64,000 nucleotides of DNA from NCBI RefSeq assembly GCF_900162725.1, contig NZ_LT799418.1:2223630-2287629 (forward strand), given 5' to 3'. This document shows, one piece after another, positions 34,761-43,642 of this stretch. The notes beneath the pieces are model-generated. The model had not been told where the DNA came from and ran no database searches. It saw nothing but the letters and a program-made list of their open reading frames with translations. Position 1 is the first letter of the stretch. Each line of letters starts with the position of its first letter. The DNA comes from Parabacteroides sp. Marseille-P3160 (GTDB taxonomy: Bacteria; Bacteroidota; Bacteroidia; Bacteroidales; Tannerellaceae). The translations under genes and the position numbers were made by a program.

Positions 34761-34824
34761 TATCCGTTATTTCAGGTGATATTAATAACTCAAAATGTCA
34801 AAAAAAGGAATATAACCGTTATTT
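34761..34824. promoter_or_regulatory. Direct repeats TATCCGTTATTT / TAACCGTTATTT between the efflux operon and its AraC gene
   Basis: Two 12-bp copies with one mismatch at 34761-34772 and 34813-34824, spaced 52 bp (about five helical turns). AraC-type proteins bind such repeats on one DNA face. Confidence 0.45.
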
Positions 34825-34839
34825 TGTTAGTTGAATGTT

Positions 34840-34847
34840 TATCTTTG
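34840..34847 (+). promoter_or_regulatory. Putative -7 box of the efflux AraC gene (TATCTTTG)
   Basis: Perfect TAnnTTTG match 12 bp upstream of ATG 34860; with a start about 7 bp later the leader is very short, so ATG 34869 is also possible. Confidence 0.5.
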
Positions 34848-34859
34848 TAACATTTACTT

Positions 34860-35765
34860 ATGATTACAATGAAAGATACCCTTGACCTTGGTCTTGATGA
34901 ATTTATCAATCTCTTATTGCCACAAGAAACATTTGGCAATGAACTTGTTGTCATTGAAATGAAAGGGGATGTTCCGAAAGCTCCCTTTCAACCGATGCGG
35001 CTCAATGCCCATTCAATGATTTTGCCCTTACAGGGAGAAATAGAAGTCGTGATGGATTACGTTTCCTATTCGTTTCAGAAAAACATGCTGTTGGAAATGC
35101 ATATTGAGAATATTATTGACAATATTACGTTCAGTGAAGATTTTAAGGGTTTTCATATAATAATATCACAGGATTTACTTTTAGAAATAGTAACACCAAT
35201 TACACATTTGCTGTCTGATAGTGCCGAGTATGCTAAACGGGCATATCCGCTAAATCAACTCAACGAAGAAGAAACAGATACGATATTGGGTATCGTCCAT
35301 AGAATACAAAAATATATTACGGATAAGGAGCATCGTTATCGTTCACTTATTATCCGAAACGACCTTTCAAACCTGATGCTGGAACTGGATAATGGAGTTT
35401 GGAAGAAACGAGGTGAAGAGTACCCTGAAATAACCCATTCAGAAAATGTTAGTCTGCGCTTTCGAAAATTACTTTCCCGCTATGCCAAGAAAGAACATGA
35501 AGTCTCTTTTTATGCTTCCCAACTGAATATAACTGCTGACCATCTGTCGAAAATAATGCGGACATACAGTGGTCGTTCAGCGATAAAGTGGATAAATCAT
35601 GCTTTAATAACGGAAGCCAGACTGTTACTTCGGAAACCGGATATGAATATTCAACAAGTATCGGAAACCCTTAATTTTTCCGACCAATCAGTATTTGGCA
35701 AGTTTTTCAAGAAACATACAGGGGAATCTCCTTCTCAGTATAAAAATATATTCAGAAGTTGTTAA
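34860..35765 (+). CDS. AraC-family transcriptional regulator of the efflux operon
   Basis: A 301-residue protein. The first 180 residues form a cupin-like sensor (NAHSMILPLQGEIEVVMDYV). The C-terminal domain has both HTH units: FYASQLNITADHLSKIMRTY and IQQVSETLNFSDQSVFGKFF, then the family end KHTGESPSQYK. Divergent from the adaptor gene by 234 bp that hold a pair of direct repeats, so regulation of the pump is likely. MKDT at 34869 is an alternative start. Confidence 0.87.
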   Translation: MITMKDTLDLGLDEFINLLLPQETFGNELVVIEMKGDVPKAPFQPMRLNAHSMILPLQGEIEVVMDYVSYSFQKNMLLEMHIENIIDNITFSEDFKGFHIIISQDLLLEIVTPITHLLSDSAEYAKRAYPLNQLNEEETDTILGIVHRIQKYITDKEHRYRSLIIRNDLSNLMLELDNGVWKKRGEEYPEITHSENVSLRFRKLLSRYAKKEHEVSFYASQLNITADHLSKIMRTYSGRSAIKWINHALITEARLLLRKPDMNIQQVSETLNFSDQSVFGKFFKKHTGESPSQYKNIFRSC

Positions 35766-35962
35766 AATATAGTTTAGGAATGAATGTTTTTCATTTTTAT
35801 GAAAAGGACTTTTCTGAAAATGGAAGTATTTACCTTTTTTTGTAGTTAAGAATATATTGTAGAAGCAGTGAAAATATACGTATTATTTAGTAACTTTACA
35901 CCAAGTTAAGGCGCTCTTTATTTTATGCAAAAACTAAGTGAATCAATGAAGTTCGCTCGTTT
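35766..35962. other. Junction region between the efflux AraC gene and the truncated integrase
   Basis: AT-rich, about 200 bp, no gene. It contains TATACGTATT near 35876 and no clear terminator. It is the candidate breakpoint where the 3' end of the integrase was lost. Confidence 0.35.
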
Positions 35963-35975
35963 CTAAATCGTTACC
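35963..35975 (+). repeat. CTAAATCGTTACC, copy 1 (at the integrase truncation)
   Basis: Thirteen bases at the end of the truncated integrase. Exact inverted copy at 37200-37212; the inner AAATCGTTACC recurs directly at 37168-37178. Confidence 0.6.
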
Positions 35976-37069
35976 TGTCTGCAAGAATCATTTTGCAACT
36001 GGCTTGTTTTCAGCTCCAAAGGCGAGATTATATGTCTTGCCAGGTGGAAAGTAAGGTTCTTTCTGATTCCGGACAGGTCGGCAATCTCCTTCAAGTACGA
36101 ATTTAGCTTCTGGTTGCTGATTATTGGAAGGATTTCTCCATTTGGGAGCTTGTTTTTATACTTGTCTAGGATCATTTTGGGAATATCCAATAACGGGACA
36201 TTGACATCTGTGCCTGTCTTCACCCGTTTGGTCATAATCCAAAGGTTGCCGTCAAACGATTTGCGGATATGCTCCTTTCTAAGACCTGCCACATCTATGT
36301 AAGCCAAACCGCAAAAACAAGAAAAGATAAATAAATCACGGACATGTTCCAACCTTTCGGATACAAGGTTGAGTTCTAGTATTTTTTTGATTTCATCTTC
36401 CGTAAGATAGCCTCTATCCACTTTTTGCAGCCGGATTTTGTAATTCGCAAAAGGATCTCCAATAATGATTCCGTTATTGCGGGCAATCAGAACGATGCGC
36501 TTAAAAAACTGCATGAATTTGGCTGTAGTGTTGGAATTGCACTTGCAAATCGTTTTAAGATACACTTCAAAATCGGTAATAAACATTAGGTTTATCTCAT
36601 GCAGTGCAATGTCCGACAAGTTGTACTTGTGTCTAATAAAGTTCTCAAGATGCTTCCGGGTTACTTCATACTTTTGATAAGTAGATGCGGATTTAGATAT
36701 GCCGATAAGTTGTTTCACATCGTTGTTGTGCTTACCAAACAGGTCCAGTAATGTCGCATGATTTTCTGAATGACCCAGAAACTCATTCTTTACCTTTTCG
36801 GCAGTAACGTAGTTGTCCCGCCGCTGTTGCTCGTGGTAGATTTGGTTGAGGGAAGCTTTGATGTCGTCCAGCAGCTTGTTGATTTGTCCGGCAGACTTTC
36901 CTGTGGCTTTTCCTGCTTTCACATTCCAGTTCTCAGGAAGGATGCTTTGTTTCGTACTGAACTGGCAAACTTTTCCATCAACGGTAACTCTTGTCATAAT
37001 CGACACCTCTCCATTACGCTTTTCCGACCCTTTTTTCAGGTAGAAAAGGACTTTAAATGTACTCTTCAT
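35963..37069 (-). pseudogene. Tyrosine-type integrase, truncated before the catalytic tyrosine
   Basis: About 368 residues. The N-terminal part (STFKVLFYLKKGSEKRNGEV) is the arm-binding region of Bacteroides element integrases; the SAM-like core-binding domain spans about residues 95-205. In the catalytic domain the first Arg region (CFCGLAYIDVAGLRKEHI), the Lys region (MTKRVKTGTDVNVPL) and the box II motif TFHLARH are present. Homologues then read TFAT... to the GH...Y nucleophile, but here the sequence changes to IISPLELK and stops 23 residues later. Without the C-terminal His and Tyr it cannot recombine DNA. ATG 37069 is chosen; the longer frame begins with TTG. It is probably the island's own integrase or that of an older element. 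Confidence 0.8.
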
Positions 37070-37163
37070 AATCTCACTTTTCAATGTTGCAAAATTACTT
37101 TTAATATATTAATTGTGAGATATATACAGGCTGTACAAATTAGGGCAGCGAGAGGTCAATTTT

Positions 37164-37252
37164 GGACAAATCGTTACCGTTTTTGTCCGGAACGGAATCG
37201 GTAACGATTTAGGCACAAATTTGTGTCTTTTGGGGGCTTTTTCGTGTCTTTT
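37164..37252. repeat. Repeat cluster upstream of the integrase (attachment/arm-site candidate)
   Basis: AAATCGTTACCG (37168-37179) and its reverse complement (37199-37210) face each other 31 bp apart, start to start. GGACAAA (37164-37170) has a TTTGTCC partner just after. A 12-bp palindrome CACAAATTTGTG lies at 37214-37225 and GTGTCTTTT occurs at 37223-37231 and 37244-37252, 21 bp apart. Helical spacing of this kind is typical of integrase arm or core sites. Confidence 0.5.
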
Positions 37253-37277
37253 ATGACGGACATATTGGAAACAAAAA

Positions 37278-37304
37278 AACCTACAAATCATTGACTTGTA
37301 GGTT
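37278..37304. terminator. Bidirectional terminator after tRNA-Ser
   Basis: AACCTACAA (37278-37286) with TTGTAGGTT (37296-37304), A run before and T run after. On the minus strand it ends the tRNA transcript. Confidence 0.8.
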
Positions 37305-37342
37305 TTTGTACTGTTATTGTCTGGTTTTGTCCAGACCTTTCA

Positions 37343-37428
<86 letters not shown>

Positions 37429-37613
37429 TTCTGCTCCGCTTTCTTTTTCTATTTGAAAAGCGCTGCAAAGGTAGTGAAATATTTAATTATAACATAAAAA
37501 TTAAAACATTTTTTTACCCCGCAGATTCTTTGGGGGAGAATGATGCTCTATAGATAACTGCCGGCATAAATAAAAAGACGGACTATCTTCTGTAAAAGGA
37601 GTCTCTTTTGCCT

Positions 37614-38885
37614 TTACGGATTATGAACTTCTTTGTAGAGTTCATCCTTCTGGATCAAACTGTACAGCATCAAGAGGGCGACATTGGTTGTCCGCTGGAT
37701 GTTGAGGTCGCGCACAAGCCCGAATTTGTAACGCTCGGAGATGATCCGGTCCCTATAGGCTACGGCAATCCAAACGGTGCCGACCGGCTTTTCGAGCGTT
37801 CCTCCGCCGGGTCCGGCGATTCCGGAAGTGGCTACCGAACAATCACAATCCAATATGTGTAAGGCTCCTTTGGCCATCTGCTCTACCACTTCGCGACTTA
37901 CAGCTCCGTGGAGTTCCAAATCCCGGGTCGAAACGCCTAAGAGCTGCGCTTTGACTTCGTTGGCATAGGAGACAACGCTCCCTTTGAAATAATCCGAACA
38001 ACCGGGGACGGAGGTCAGCAATTTTGCAATCGCTCCTCCGGTACAACTCTCCGCCGTACCGAGGGTCAACTGCTTTTCGCGTAGCAGTTCGCCGATCTGA
38101 ACTTCAATCGCCTTGTCTGCCTCCACCATGATATGGCTGTTCAGCAAGGTATGAAGTTTTTCTTTGGCCGTTTCGATTTCCTGTTCGGCTAAGGCTTCGC
38201 TTTCGCAATAGGCGGAAAGGCGGAGACGAATGATCCCGGCCTGAGGCAGGTAAGCCAGCCTTAGCGTAGGAGGGAGGGTGGCCTCAAAATTATCCAGGGT
38301 CAAGGCCAATAACGATTCCGTATAGCCGCTAATCCAGAAAGTCTGGTGTTTGATATACAAGTCCCGGTTGTACCTTTCTTTCAAGCGTGGAAGGACTTCG
38401 TTAGTCATCAGCCATTTCATTTCGCTCGGTACGCCCGGCATCGAAACCAGTACTTTACCGTTGCGCTCGAACCACGTGCAGGGAGCGGTTCCCGCCCGGT
38501 TTTGGATGACAGTGCAATCTTTCGGTACGTAAGACTGGGTGCGTGTAAGCTCATTCATTTTACGACCATTGGTGAGAAAAAGCTCCTCCATATTCCGGTT
38601 GGCCTCTTCCGAATAAACCAGTTCCGTATGGAAAAATTTGCAAAGCGTTTTCTTCGTAATGTCGTCTTTCGTCGGGCCGATTCCACCCGTAACCAATACA
38701 ATCGGCACCCGCTTTAACGCTGTTTCGAAGGCGTCCAGAATATCTTGTTCTACATCACCGATCGCTGTCCGGTAAACCACCTGAAAACCCAGGTCACCCA
38801 AAGCCTGTCCGATCCATGCCGAATTCGTATCCACCACTTGTCCGATCAGCAATTCGTCGCCGATCGTTATAATCTCTACTTTCAT
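37614..38885 (-). CDS. cinA: CinA-family nicotinamide-nucleotide amidohydrolase
   Basis: A 423-residue protein with the two usual domains. The N-terminal MoCF/COG1058 domain has ITIGDELLIGQVVDTNS and VLVTGGIGPTKDDITK (about residues 60-85), and the C-terminal deamidase domain begins near 260 with TAESCTGGAIAKLLT. It recycles NMN to nicotinate mononucleotide and is linked to competence and damage in some bacteria. tsaD is 11 bp upstream on the same strand, so they may be co-transcribed. Length is standard. Confidence 0.93.
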   Translation of the reverse strand: MKVEIITIGDELLIGQVVDTNSAWIGQALGDLGFQVVYRTAIGDVEQDILDAFETALKRVPIVLVTGGIGPTKDDITKKTLCKFFHTELVYSEEANRNMEELFLTNGRKMNELTRTQSYVPKDCTVIQNRAGTAPCTWFERNGKVLVSMPGVPSEMKWLMTNEVLPRLKERYNRDLYIKHQTFWISGYTESLLALTLDNFEATLPPTLRLAYLPQAGIIRLRLSAYCESEALAEQEIETAKEKLHTLLNSHIMVEADKAIEVQIGELLREKQLTLGTAESCTGGAIAKLLTSVPGCSDYFKGSVVSYANEVKAQLLGVSTRDLELHGAVSREVVEQMAKGALHILDCDCSVATSGIAGPGGGTLEKPVGTVWIAVAYRDRIISERYKFGLVRDLNIQRTTNVALLMLYSLIQKDELYKEVHNP

Positions 38886-38896
38886 TTTCTATTTGA

Positions 38897-39916
38897 TTAA
38901 ATAACCACTCTGGAGAAAGGAACGGCGTCCATCGGACAAAACTCCTGATCCAGATATTTATAATAGCCGGTCATGGCGACCATAGCTGCATTATCCGTTG
39001 TAAATGCAAATTTAGGAATATGGATCTTCCAACCTAATTTCTCCGCATGCTCATGAAAGGCATCCCGCAAACCGGTATTGGCCGACACTCCACCCGCTAC
39101 GGCTACTTCACAGATCCCGAAGTCCTTCGCTGCCTTTCGCAACTTATTCATTAGGATATCGATCACGGTTGCCTGCAGAGAAGCGCAGAGATCAGCCTTG
39201 TTCTTTTCGATAAAACCGGGATCTTTTTCCAACTCGTCTCGAAGCCGGTACAGGAAAGAAGTTTTCAATCCGCTGAAACTATAATCGTATCCTGGGATAT
39301 GTGGTTTACTGAATGCAAAGGCTTTCGGATTTCCTTCATTGGCCAGGCGGTTGACTATAGGTCCGCCGGGATAGCCTAATCCCATTACTTTGGCGCATTT
39401 ATCGAAGGCTTCGCCGGCCGCATCGTCAATCGTCTGCCCGATCACTTCCATTTCATTATAAGCGTTCACCTTGATGATCTGCGAGTTCCCCCCTGAAACC
39501 AGAAGGCAAAGAAACGGAAAATCAGGTTGATTCTTGTCTTCCGGTGTTTCTTTGATAAAATGGGCCAGCACATGCGCCTGTAAATGGTTAACCTCTACCA
39601 TCGGAATATCCAGCGAAGTAGCTAATCCTTTGGCGAAAGAGGTGCCGACCAGCAAGGAGCCCAGCAAGCCGGGGCCGCGCGTAAAAGCAACAGCATTCAA
39701 TTCGGTCTTATCGATGCCGGCTCGTTTGACGGCCTCGCCCACTACCGGAATAATATTTTGTTGGTGCGCGCGTGAGGCTAGCTCGGGAACCACTCCTCCG
39801 TATGCTTCATGTACAGCCTGGCTGGCAATCACGTTTGAGAGAAGTACGCCGTCCCGTATTACTGCCGCCGAGGTATCGTCGCAGGAAGACTCGATACCCA
39901 AAATCGTTATACTCAT
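38897..39916 (-). CDS. tsaD: tRNA N6-adenosine threonylcarbamoyltransferase TsaD
   Basis: A 339-residue ASKHA-fold enzyme that transfers threonylcarbamoyl to A37 of ANN-decoding tRNAs. Signatures: ITILGIESSCDDTSAAV at the N-terminus, EVNHLQAHVLAHF with the metal-binding histidines (about residues 106-118), LVSGGNSQ near 135 and a C-terminal AVAGGVSANTGLR and FTTDNAAMVA. All are intact. It is essential for decoding fidelity. Leftward, upstream of cinA. Confidence 0.95.
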   Translation of the reverse strand: MSITILGIESSCDDTSAAVIRDGVLLSNVIASQAVHEAYGGVVPELASRAHQQNIIPVVGEAVKRAGIDKTELNAVAFTRGPGLLGSLLVGTSFAKGLATSLDIPMVEVNHLQAHVLAHFIKETPEDKNQPDFPFLCLLVSGGNSQIIKVNAYNEMEVIGQTIDDAAGEAFDKCAKVMGLGYPGGPIVNRLANEGNPKAFAFSKPHIPGYDYSFSGLKTSFLYRLRDELEKDPGFIEKNKADLCASLQATVIDILMNKLRKAAKDFGICEVAVAGGVSANTGLRDAFHEHAEKLGWKIHIPKFAFTTDNAAMVAMTGYYKYLDQEFCPMDAVPFSRVVI

Positions 39917-40076
39917 TGTCAGAATTCTTTTTTAATACCTATTTTCCGCAGAAAATGTTTCTGCCTGACAAAGTTAGATATTTTTCCGTTTCATTATTCC
40001 TGTTGTCGGAAAAACATCTTTAAGAAGATTGTTTGGATAAAATGATAGGATAGGAGTGTTATATATGTCGTTTTTG

Positions 40077-40084
40077 TATCTTTG
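40077..40084 (+). promoter_or_regulatory. Putative -7 box of the AONS-like gene (TATCTTTG)
   Basis: Perfect TAnnTTTG match 22 bp upstream of ATG 40107. Confidence 0.55.
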
Positions 40085-40106
40085 GCATATTTTTAGTATC
40101 ATTTGA

Positions 40107-41180
40107 ATGTTTTTATTTATGAATGTGTATGCAAATGGTTGCCCTGGGCGTATTGTGGCGGTAGAAGGGCAAACGCTTCTTTTCTTTTCAGGTACTTCTT
40201 ATCTCGGATTAGCGGATAATAAAGCTTTTCACGACAAAATCAAGGAGGGTTTAGATCAGTACGGCTCCAATTTCGCCGTATCCCGAAGTTCGAATATACG
40301 GTTGGATATATACGATCGGTTTGAGCGATTTATGGCGAAAGAATTTCTTTTCGAAGATTGCATGACGCTTTCTTCCGGATACTTGGCCGGCCGGTTGTTG
40401 GTTGATTATTATTTTAATAAGGGGCGTATGTTTTATTCGCCGGATGTTCACCCGACGTTATGGGGGCAGGGGGAACGCAAGGCGAACGGGCAATCGTTTG
40501 AAAGTTGGGCCGATGAAACGGTTCAGCTGATAAATACGACCGATGAAGCGCATTATATAATTTTTACGAACTCCCTGTCCAATTTAAGTGCGGTAATCTA
40601 TCCGTTTGATTGGCTGAACCGGATCCATCCCGATAAAAATGTTACGGTTATTATTGATGATTCACACGGTATCGGAGTGGTTGGGAAAGAACATAAAGGC
40701 ATCTCCGAACTTCTTCCGCCCTTGCGTTCAAGCCGGATTGAGACGGTTGTTGTCGATTCAATCGGCAAGGCCTTAGGAATCCCGGGCGGAGTGATTTTCG
40801 GACGCCGGAGTTTGTTGGAACAGCTCCGGCATTCGCCTTTTTATACGGGAAGTTCCCCGATTATTCCGGCCTATTTATTCGCTTTTATGCAAACGGGATC
40901 CGAACGGAAGAAAGCGATGGAGTGTTTATCCCGTAATATTACCTTTTTTAAAGCGCATGCTCCGTCCGGCATTACGGATTTGACCTATGATTACCCGGTT
41001 TTTCTTTTAAAAGATGATGGAGTGGCTGAATATTGCCTGGATAAGGGGATCTTGCTTTCTTCGTTTCCATATCCTAAACCGGAGGGAGCTAATCTGACGC
41101 GTATTGTTTTAAACGCCTGTCATACGGAAGAGGATCTTTTATTCCTGATTCAAACCCTCAAGGCGTTTTATGGAATTTGA
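40107..41180 (+). CDS. AONS-like PLP-dependent enzyme (class I/II aminotransferase fold)
   Basis: A 357-residue alpha-oxoamine-synthase-type protein. LFFSGTSYLGLADNKAF near residue 24 and TLSSGYLAGRLL near 92 match BioF-like enzymes; VTVIIDDSHGIGVVG near 180-194 supplies the PLP-contacting Asp and His; the PLP lysine is in DSIGKALGIPGG (about 217-228). It condenses an acyl-CoA with an amino acid, or a related reaction; no other biotin or sphingolipid gene is nearby, so the substrate is unknown. It is slightly shorter than typical BioF (about 385). ATG 40119 is an alternative start. Confidence 0.75.
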   Translation: MFLFMNVYANGCPGRIVAVEGQTLLFFSGTSYLGLADNKAFHDKIKEGLDQYGSNFAVSRSSNIRLDIYDRFERFMAKEFLFEDCMTLSSGYLAGRLLVDYYFNKGRMFYSPDVHPTLWGQGERKANGQSFESWADETVQLINTTDEAHYIIFTNSLSNLSAVIYPFDWLNRIHPDKNVTVIIDDSHGIGVVGKEHKGISELLPPLRSSRIETVVVDSIGKALGIPGGVIFGRRSLLEQLRHSPFYTGSSPIIPAYLFAFMQTGSERKKAMECLSRNITFFKAHAPSGITDLTYDYPVFLLKDDGVAEYCLDKGILLSSFPYPKPEGANLTRIVLNACHTEEDLLFLIQTLKAFYGI

Positions 41181-41365
41181 TTATCCCTACTGATTAACGG
41201 ATCGTCCCGGAGCCGCTGTCCGACATTGCGAACGGATGCAATCGAAAGCGTAATCTGTATGTTGGCATTTGAGTATTGCAACATGTATATTTTCATATGA
41301 ATATATGTCCTGCCTATTGTTCGACCTTGGTACGGAATAATCGATAAGTACCTTATACAAAGAAT

Positions 41366-42187
41366 TTAATGAAAGGAGGGGAAGTCTTTTTTGAAGTGAT
41401 CTTTTTCATGCTCCATATAATTTATTGCTACTTCATAGCCCTTTTGGAAAATTTCCTTGCTATGTTCCAGGTCGAAAAGCGTGTAATCGGACAGTTCGTT
41501 CGATTCGAGGAGATAATCGCAGAGATCCCTGTCGTATAATGTGTTGGAGGCGCTCATGTAATGAATAGTGCGTTCGGCTACATATTTGATTGCGGGCTTG
41601 AACTCCGAATAGGCTATCGGGCTGACATTGACCGCAATCACTTTTTCACAAAGTTTTCGGATGGGCGTAACGGGCAGGTTGCGGAACAGTCCCCCATCGA
41701 CATAATAATGTTTGTCGATCTCCACTGGGGAGAAGATGATCGGGACGGAGCAGGAGGCGACAATCGAGGGAATTAACTCCCCCGAATGAAAGATTTTGGA
41801 CTTTCCACGCTCGATGTCTGTCGCTGCCACATAAAGCGGTATCTTTAAATCTTCGTATGTACGCGCTTTCAGATGTTTTTCGAGAAAGGCGCGGAAGGGA
41901 AGGGTGTTGAGGAAACCGCCTTGGGGAATGGTGAGCTTGGCGAATTCGGAAAAAGTTTTTTTCTTGAAGAAAGTCAGGATATTCTCCGGGTCGTTCCCGT
42001 CCGCATAAAGTACGCCGGCAAAGGCGCCGGCACTGGTTCCGGCTATCACATCCGGAAAAATTCCCCGCTCGTTTAATGCTTGAAGAATGCCTAAATGTCC
42101 GAATCCTTTAGCGCCTCCGCCGCTGAGTGCCAAGCCTATCTTATAAGGCTTTTTAACGGGCATCATGGCCTTTATACCTCTTAACAT
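41366..42187 (-). CDS. Patatin-like phospholipase (RssA/NTE family)
   Basis: About 273 residues. The oxyanion loop LSGGGAKGFGHLG and the nucleophile elbow GTSAGAFAG (Ser in GxSxG) lie near residues 23-55, and the catalytic Asp is in VDGGLFRNLP near 163-172. The Ser-Asp dyad is complete. It hydrolyses acyl ester bonds at the membrane. I chose ATG 42187 (MLRGIKAM); the longer frame begins with TTG. It lies 62 bp downstream of fucP on the same strand, but the role in fucose use is not evident. Confidence 0.87.
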   Translation of the reverse strand: MLRGIKAMMPVKKPYKIGLALSGGGAKGFGHLGILQALNERGIFPDVIAGTSAGAFAGVLYADGNDPENILTFFKKKTFSEFAKLTIPQGGFLNTLPFRAFLEKHLKARTYEDLKIPLYVAATDIERGKSKIFHSGELIPSIVASCSVPIIFSPVEIDKHYYVDGGLFRNLPVTPIRKLCEKVIAVNVSPIAYSEFKPAIKYVAERTIHYMSASNTLYDRDLCDYLLESNELSDYTLFDLEHSKEIFQKGYEVAINYMEHEKDHFKKDFPSFH

Positions 42188-42248
42188 ATCTGATCTTGTA
42201 CGTTTAAAGCGGTACAAAGATTAGCATAATTCTTGAAAGAAGAAAGGT

Positions 42249-43478
42249 TTAGTTCTTTAATTTGCTAAGCCCGAAGATCAAAATTACGGCAAAACAAATC
42301 AGGGGAACCGCAAATCCTACGCTCATTGTGTACAGGTCGGCGATTCTTCCCATAATCATAGGGATAACGGCTCCTCCTGCTACCGCCATGACAATGACGG
42401 AAGAGCCTTTCTCTACGTTATTTCCCAGTCCGTTTATCCCTAAGGCAAATATCGTGGGATACATGATGGACATAAAGAAGTAGGAGGAGAAAAGGCAGAC
42501 GACGGAAAATAGTCCCCAGCCCATCATTACGGGCACCATCAGCAATACATTGACGGCGGCATAGATGGAGAGCAGTTTTTTGGGATTGAAGAATTTCATG
42601 AGATAACTGCCGGTCAACCGGCCGGCCATGAACAGGCCCATTCCTCCGAAAGCAAGAATCTGGGAGGCTTGCAGATGACTGATGTCGGGACGCACTTCAA
42701 CGACATAGTTGATGAAATAGCTTCCGATTCCCGTCTGCCCGGCAACGTAAAAGAATTGGGCAATGACGGCAAAGAGAAAGAGCGGATGCTTCAGTAGATC
42801 ACTGTATCGGCTCTTTCCGGTTGATGCGTTCACACTTCCCGCTTCGGATTTAAGTTGAGGTAGGGGCGTACGGATAAAAAGAACGGCGATGAGCAGGACG
42901 AGTATCCCGATTCCGATATACGGTTTTGCTAATGAGGTGAACGGATCTCCTCCTGAAAAGACGAACATTCCTCCCAAAAGCGGCCCCAGTATCCATCCCA
43001 GGCCGTTGAACGATTGGGCGAGGTTAATGCGCCGGGCGGCCGATGCCGGCGGACCGAGGACAGTTGTATAAGGATTGGCGGCTGTTTCGAGACAAGTCAG
43101 CCCGCAGGCGATGACAAAGAGGGCAATAAGGAAAGGCGGAAAAGTTTTGATCAATGTCGCCGGATAGAACAGGAAGGCGCCAAGAGCAAATACAAGCAGC
43201 CCGAAAATAATTCCTTTCTTATATCCGAAGCGCTTGATGAGTAGTCCCGCCGGGATACCCATTACGAAATATCCGCCGTAGAGGGAAAACTGTACCAGTG
43301 CGGACTTCGCCTTGGATATGCTTAATATTTCCTGGAAATGGGCGTTCAGTACATCCAGCAAGGCATGGGCAAATCCCCACATAAAGAAAAGGCTGGTCAC
43401 GAGAACGAAAGGAAACAGGTAATTCTGTCCTTCCTTTCCTCTGAGAAGGGAAGCCGGACGGCTGTTTTTTTGTGTCAT
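42249..43478 (-). CDS. fucP: L-fucose:H+ symporter FucP
   Basis: A 409-residue MFS transporter with twelve hydrophobic segments. It begins (after a basic N-tail) with FFMWGFAHALLDVLNAHFQ, the FucP/GluP-type TM1 motif, and has LIKRFGYKKGI after TM2 and GLTCLETAANPY near residue 125-136, both typical of FucP. It takes up L-fucose (or related sugars) with protons. fucI is 164 bp upstream on the same strand, with a GCGGACAGG/CCTGTCCGC hairpin between (43572-43597) that may tune relative expression. Confidence 0.9.
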   Translation of the reverse strand: MTQKNSRPASLLRGKEGQNYLFPFVLVTSLFFMWGFAHALLDVLNAHFQEILSISKAKSALVQFSLYGGYFVMGIPAGLLIKRFGYKKGIIFGLLVFALGAFLFYPATLIKTFPPFLIALFVIACGLTCLETAANPYTTVLGPPASAARRINLAQSFNGLGWILGPLLGGMFVFSGGDPFTSLAKPYIGIGILVLLIAVLFIRTPLPQLKSEAGSVNASTGKSRYSDLLKHPLFLFAVIAQFFYVAGQTGIGSYFINYVVEVRPDISHLQASQILAFGGMGLFMAGRLTGSYLMKFFNPKKLLSIYAAVNVLLMVPVMMGWGLFSVVCLFSSYFFMSIMYPTIFALGINGLGNNVEKGSSVIVMAVAGGAVIPMIMGRIADLYTMSVGFAVPLICFAVILIFGLSKLKN

Positions 43479-43571
43479 CGGTTCATTGATTTAAGATTAC
43501 TATCTGTTGAAATGGCGTAAATATAACATAAATGATTGGTTCTTCCCATCTTGGACGGCTCAAAAGGGAAG

Positions 43572-43597
43572 GCGGACAGGCAGTAAGACCTGTCCGC
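43572..43597 (-). promoter_or_regulatory. Intercistronic hairpin between fucI and fucP
   Basis: A 9-bp perfect stem (43572-43580 with 43589-43597), loop 8 nt. No T tract on the minus strand, so partial terminator or mRNA-stability element. Confidence 0.5.
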
Positions 43598-43642
43598 TTC
43601 CGGGTTTAATGTAATTGATATAGAAAATAGTTGGCGTACTAT

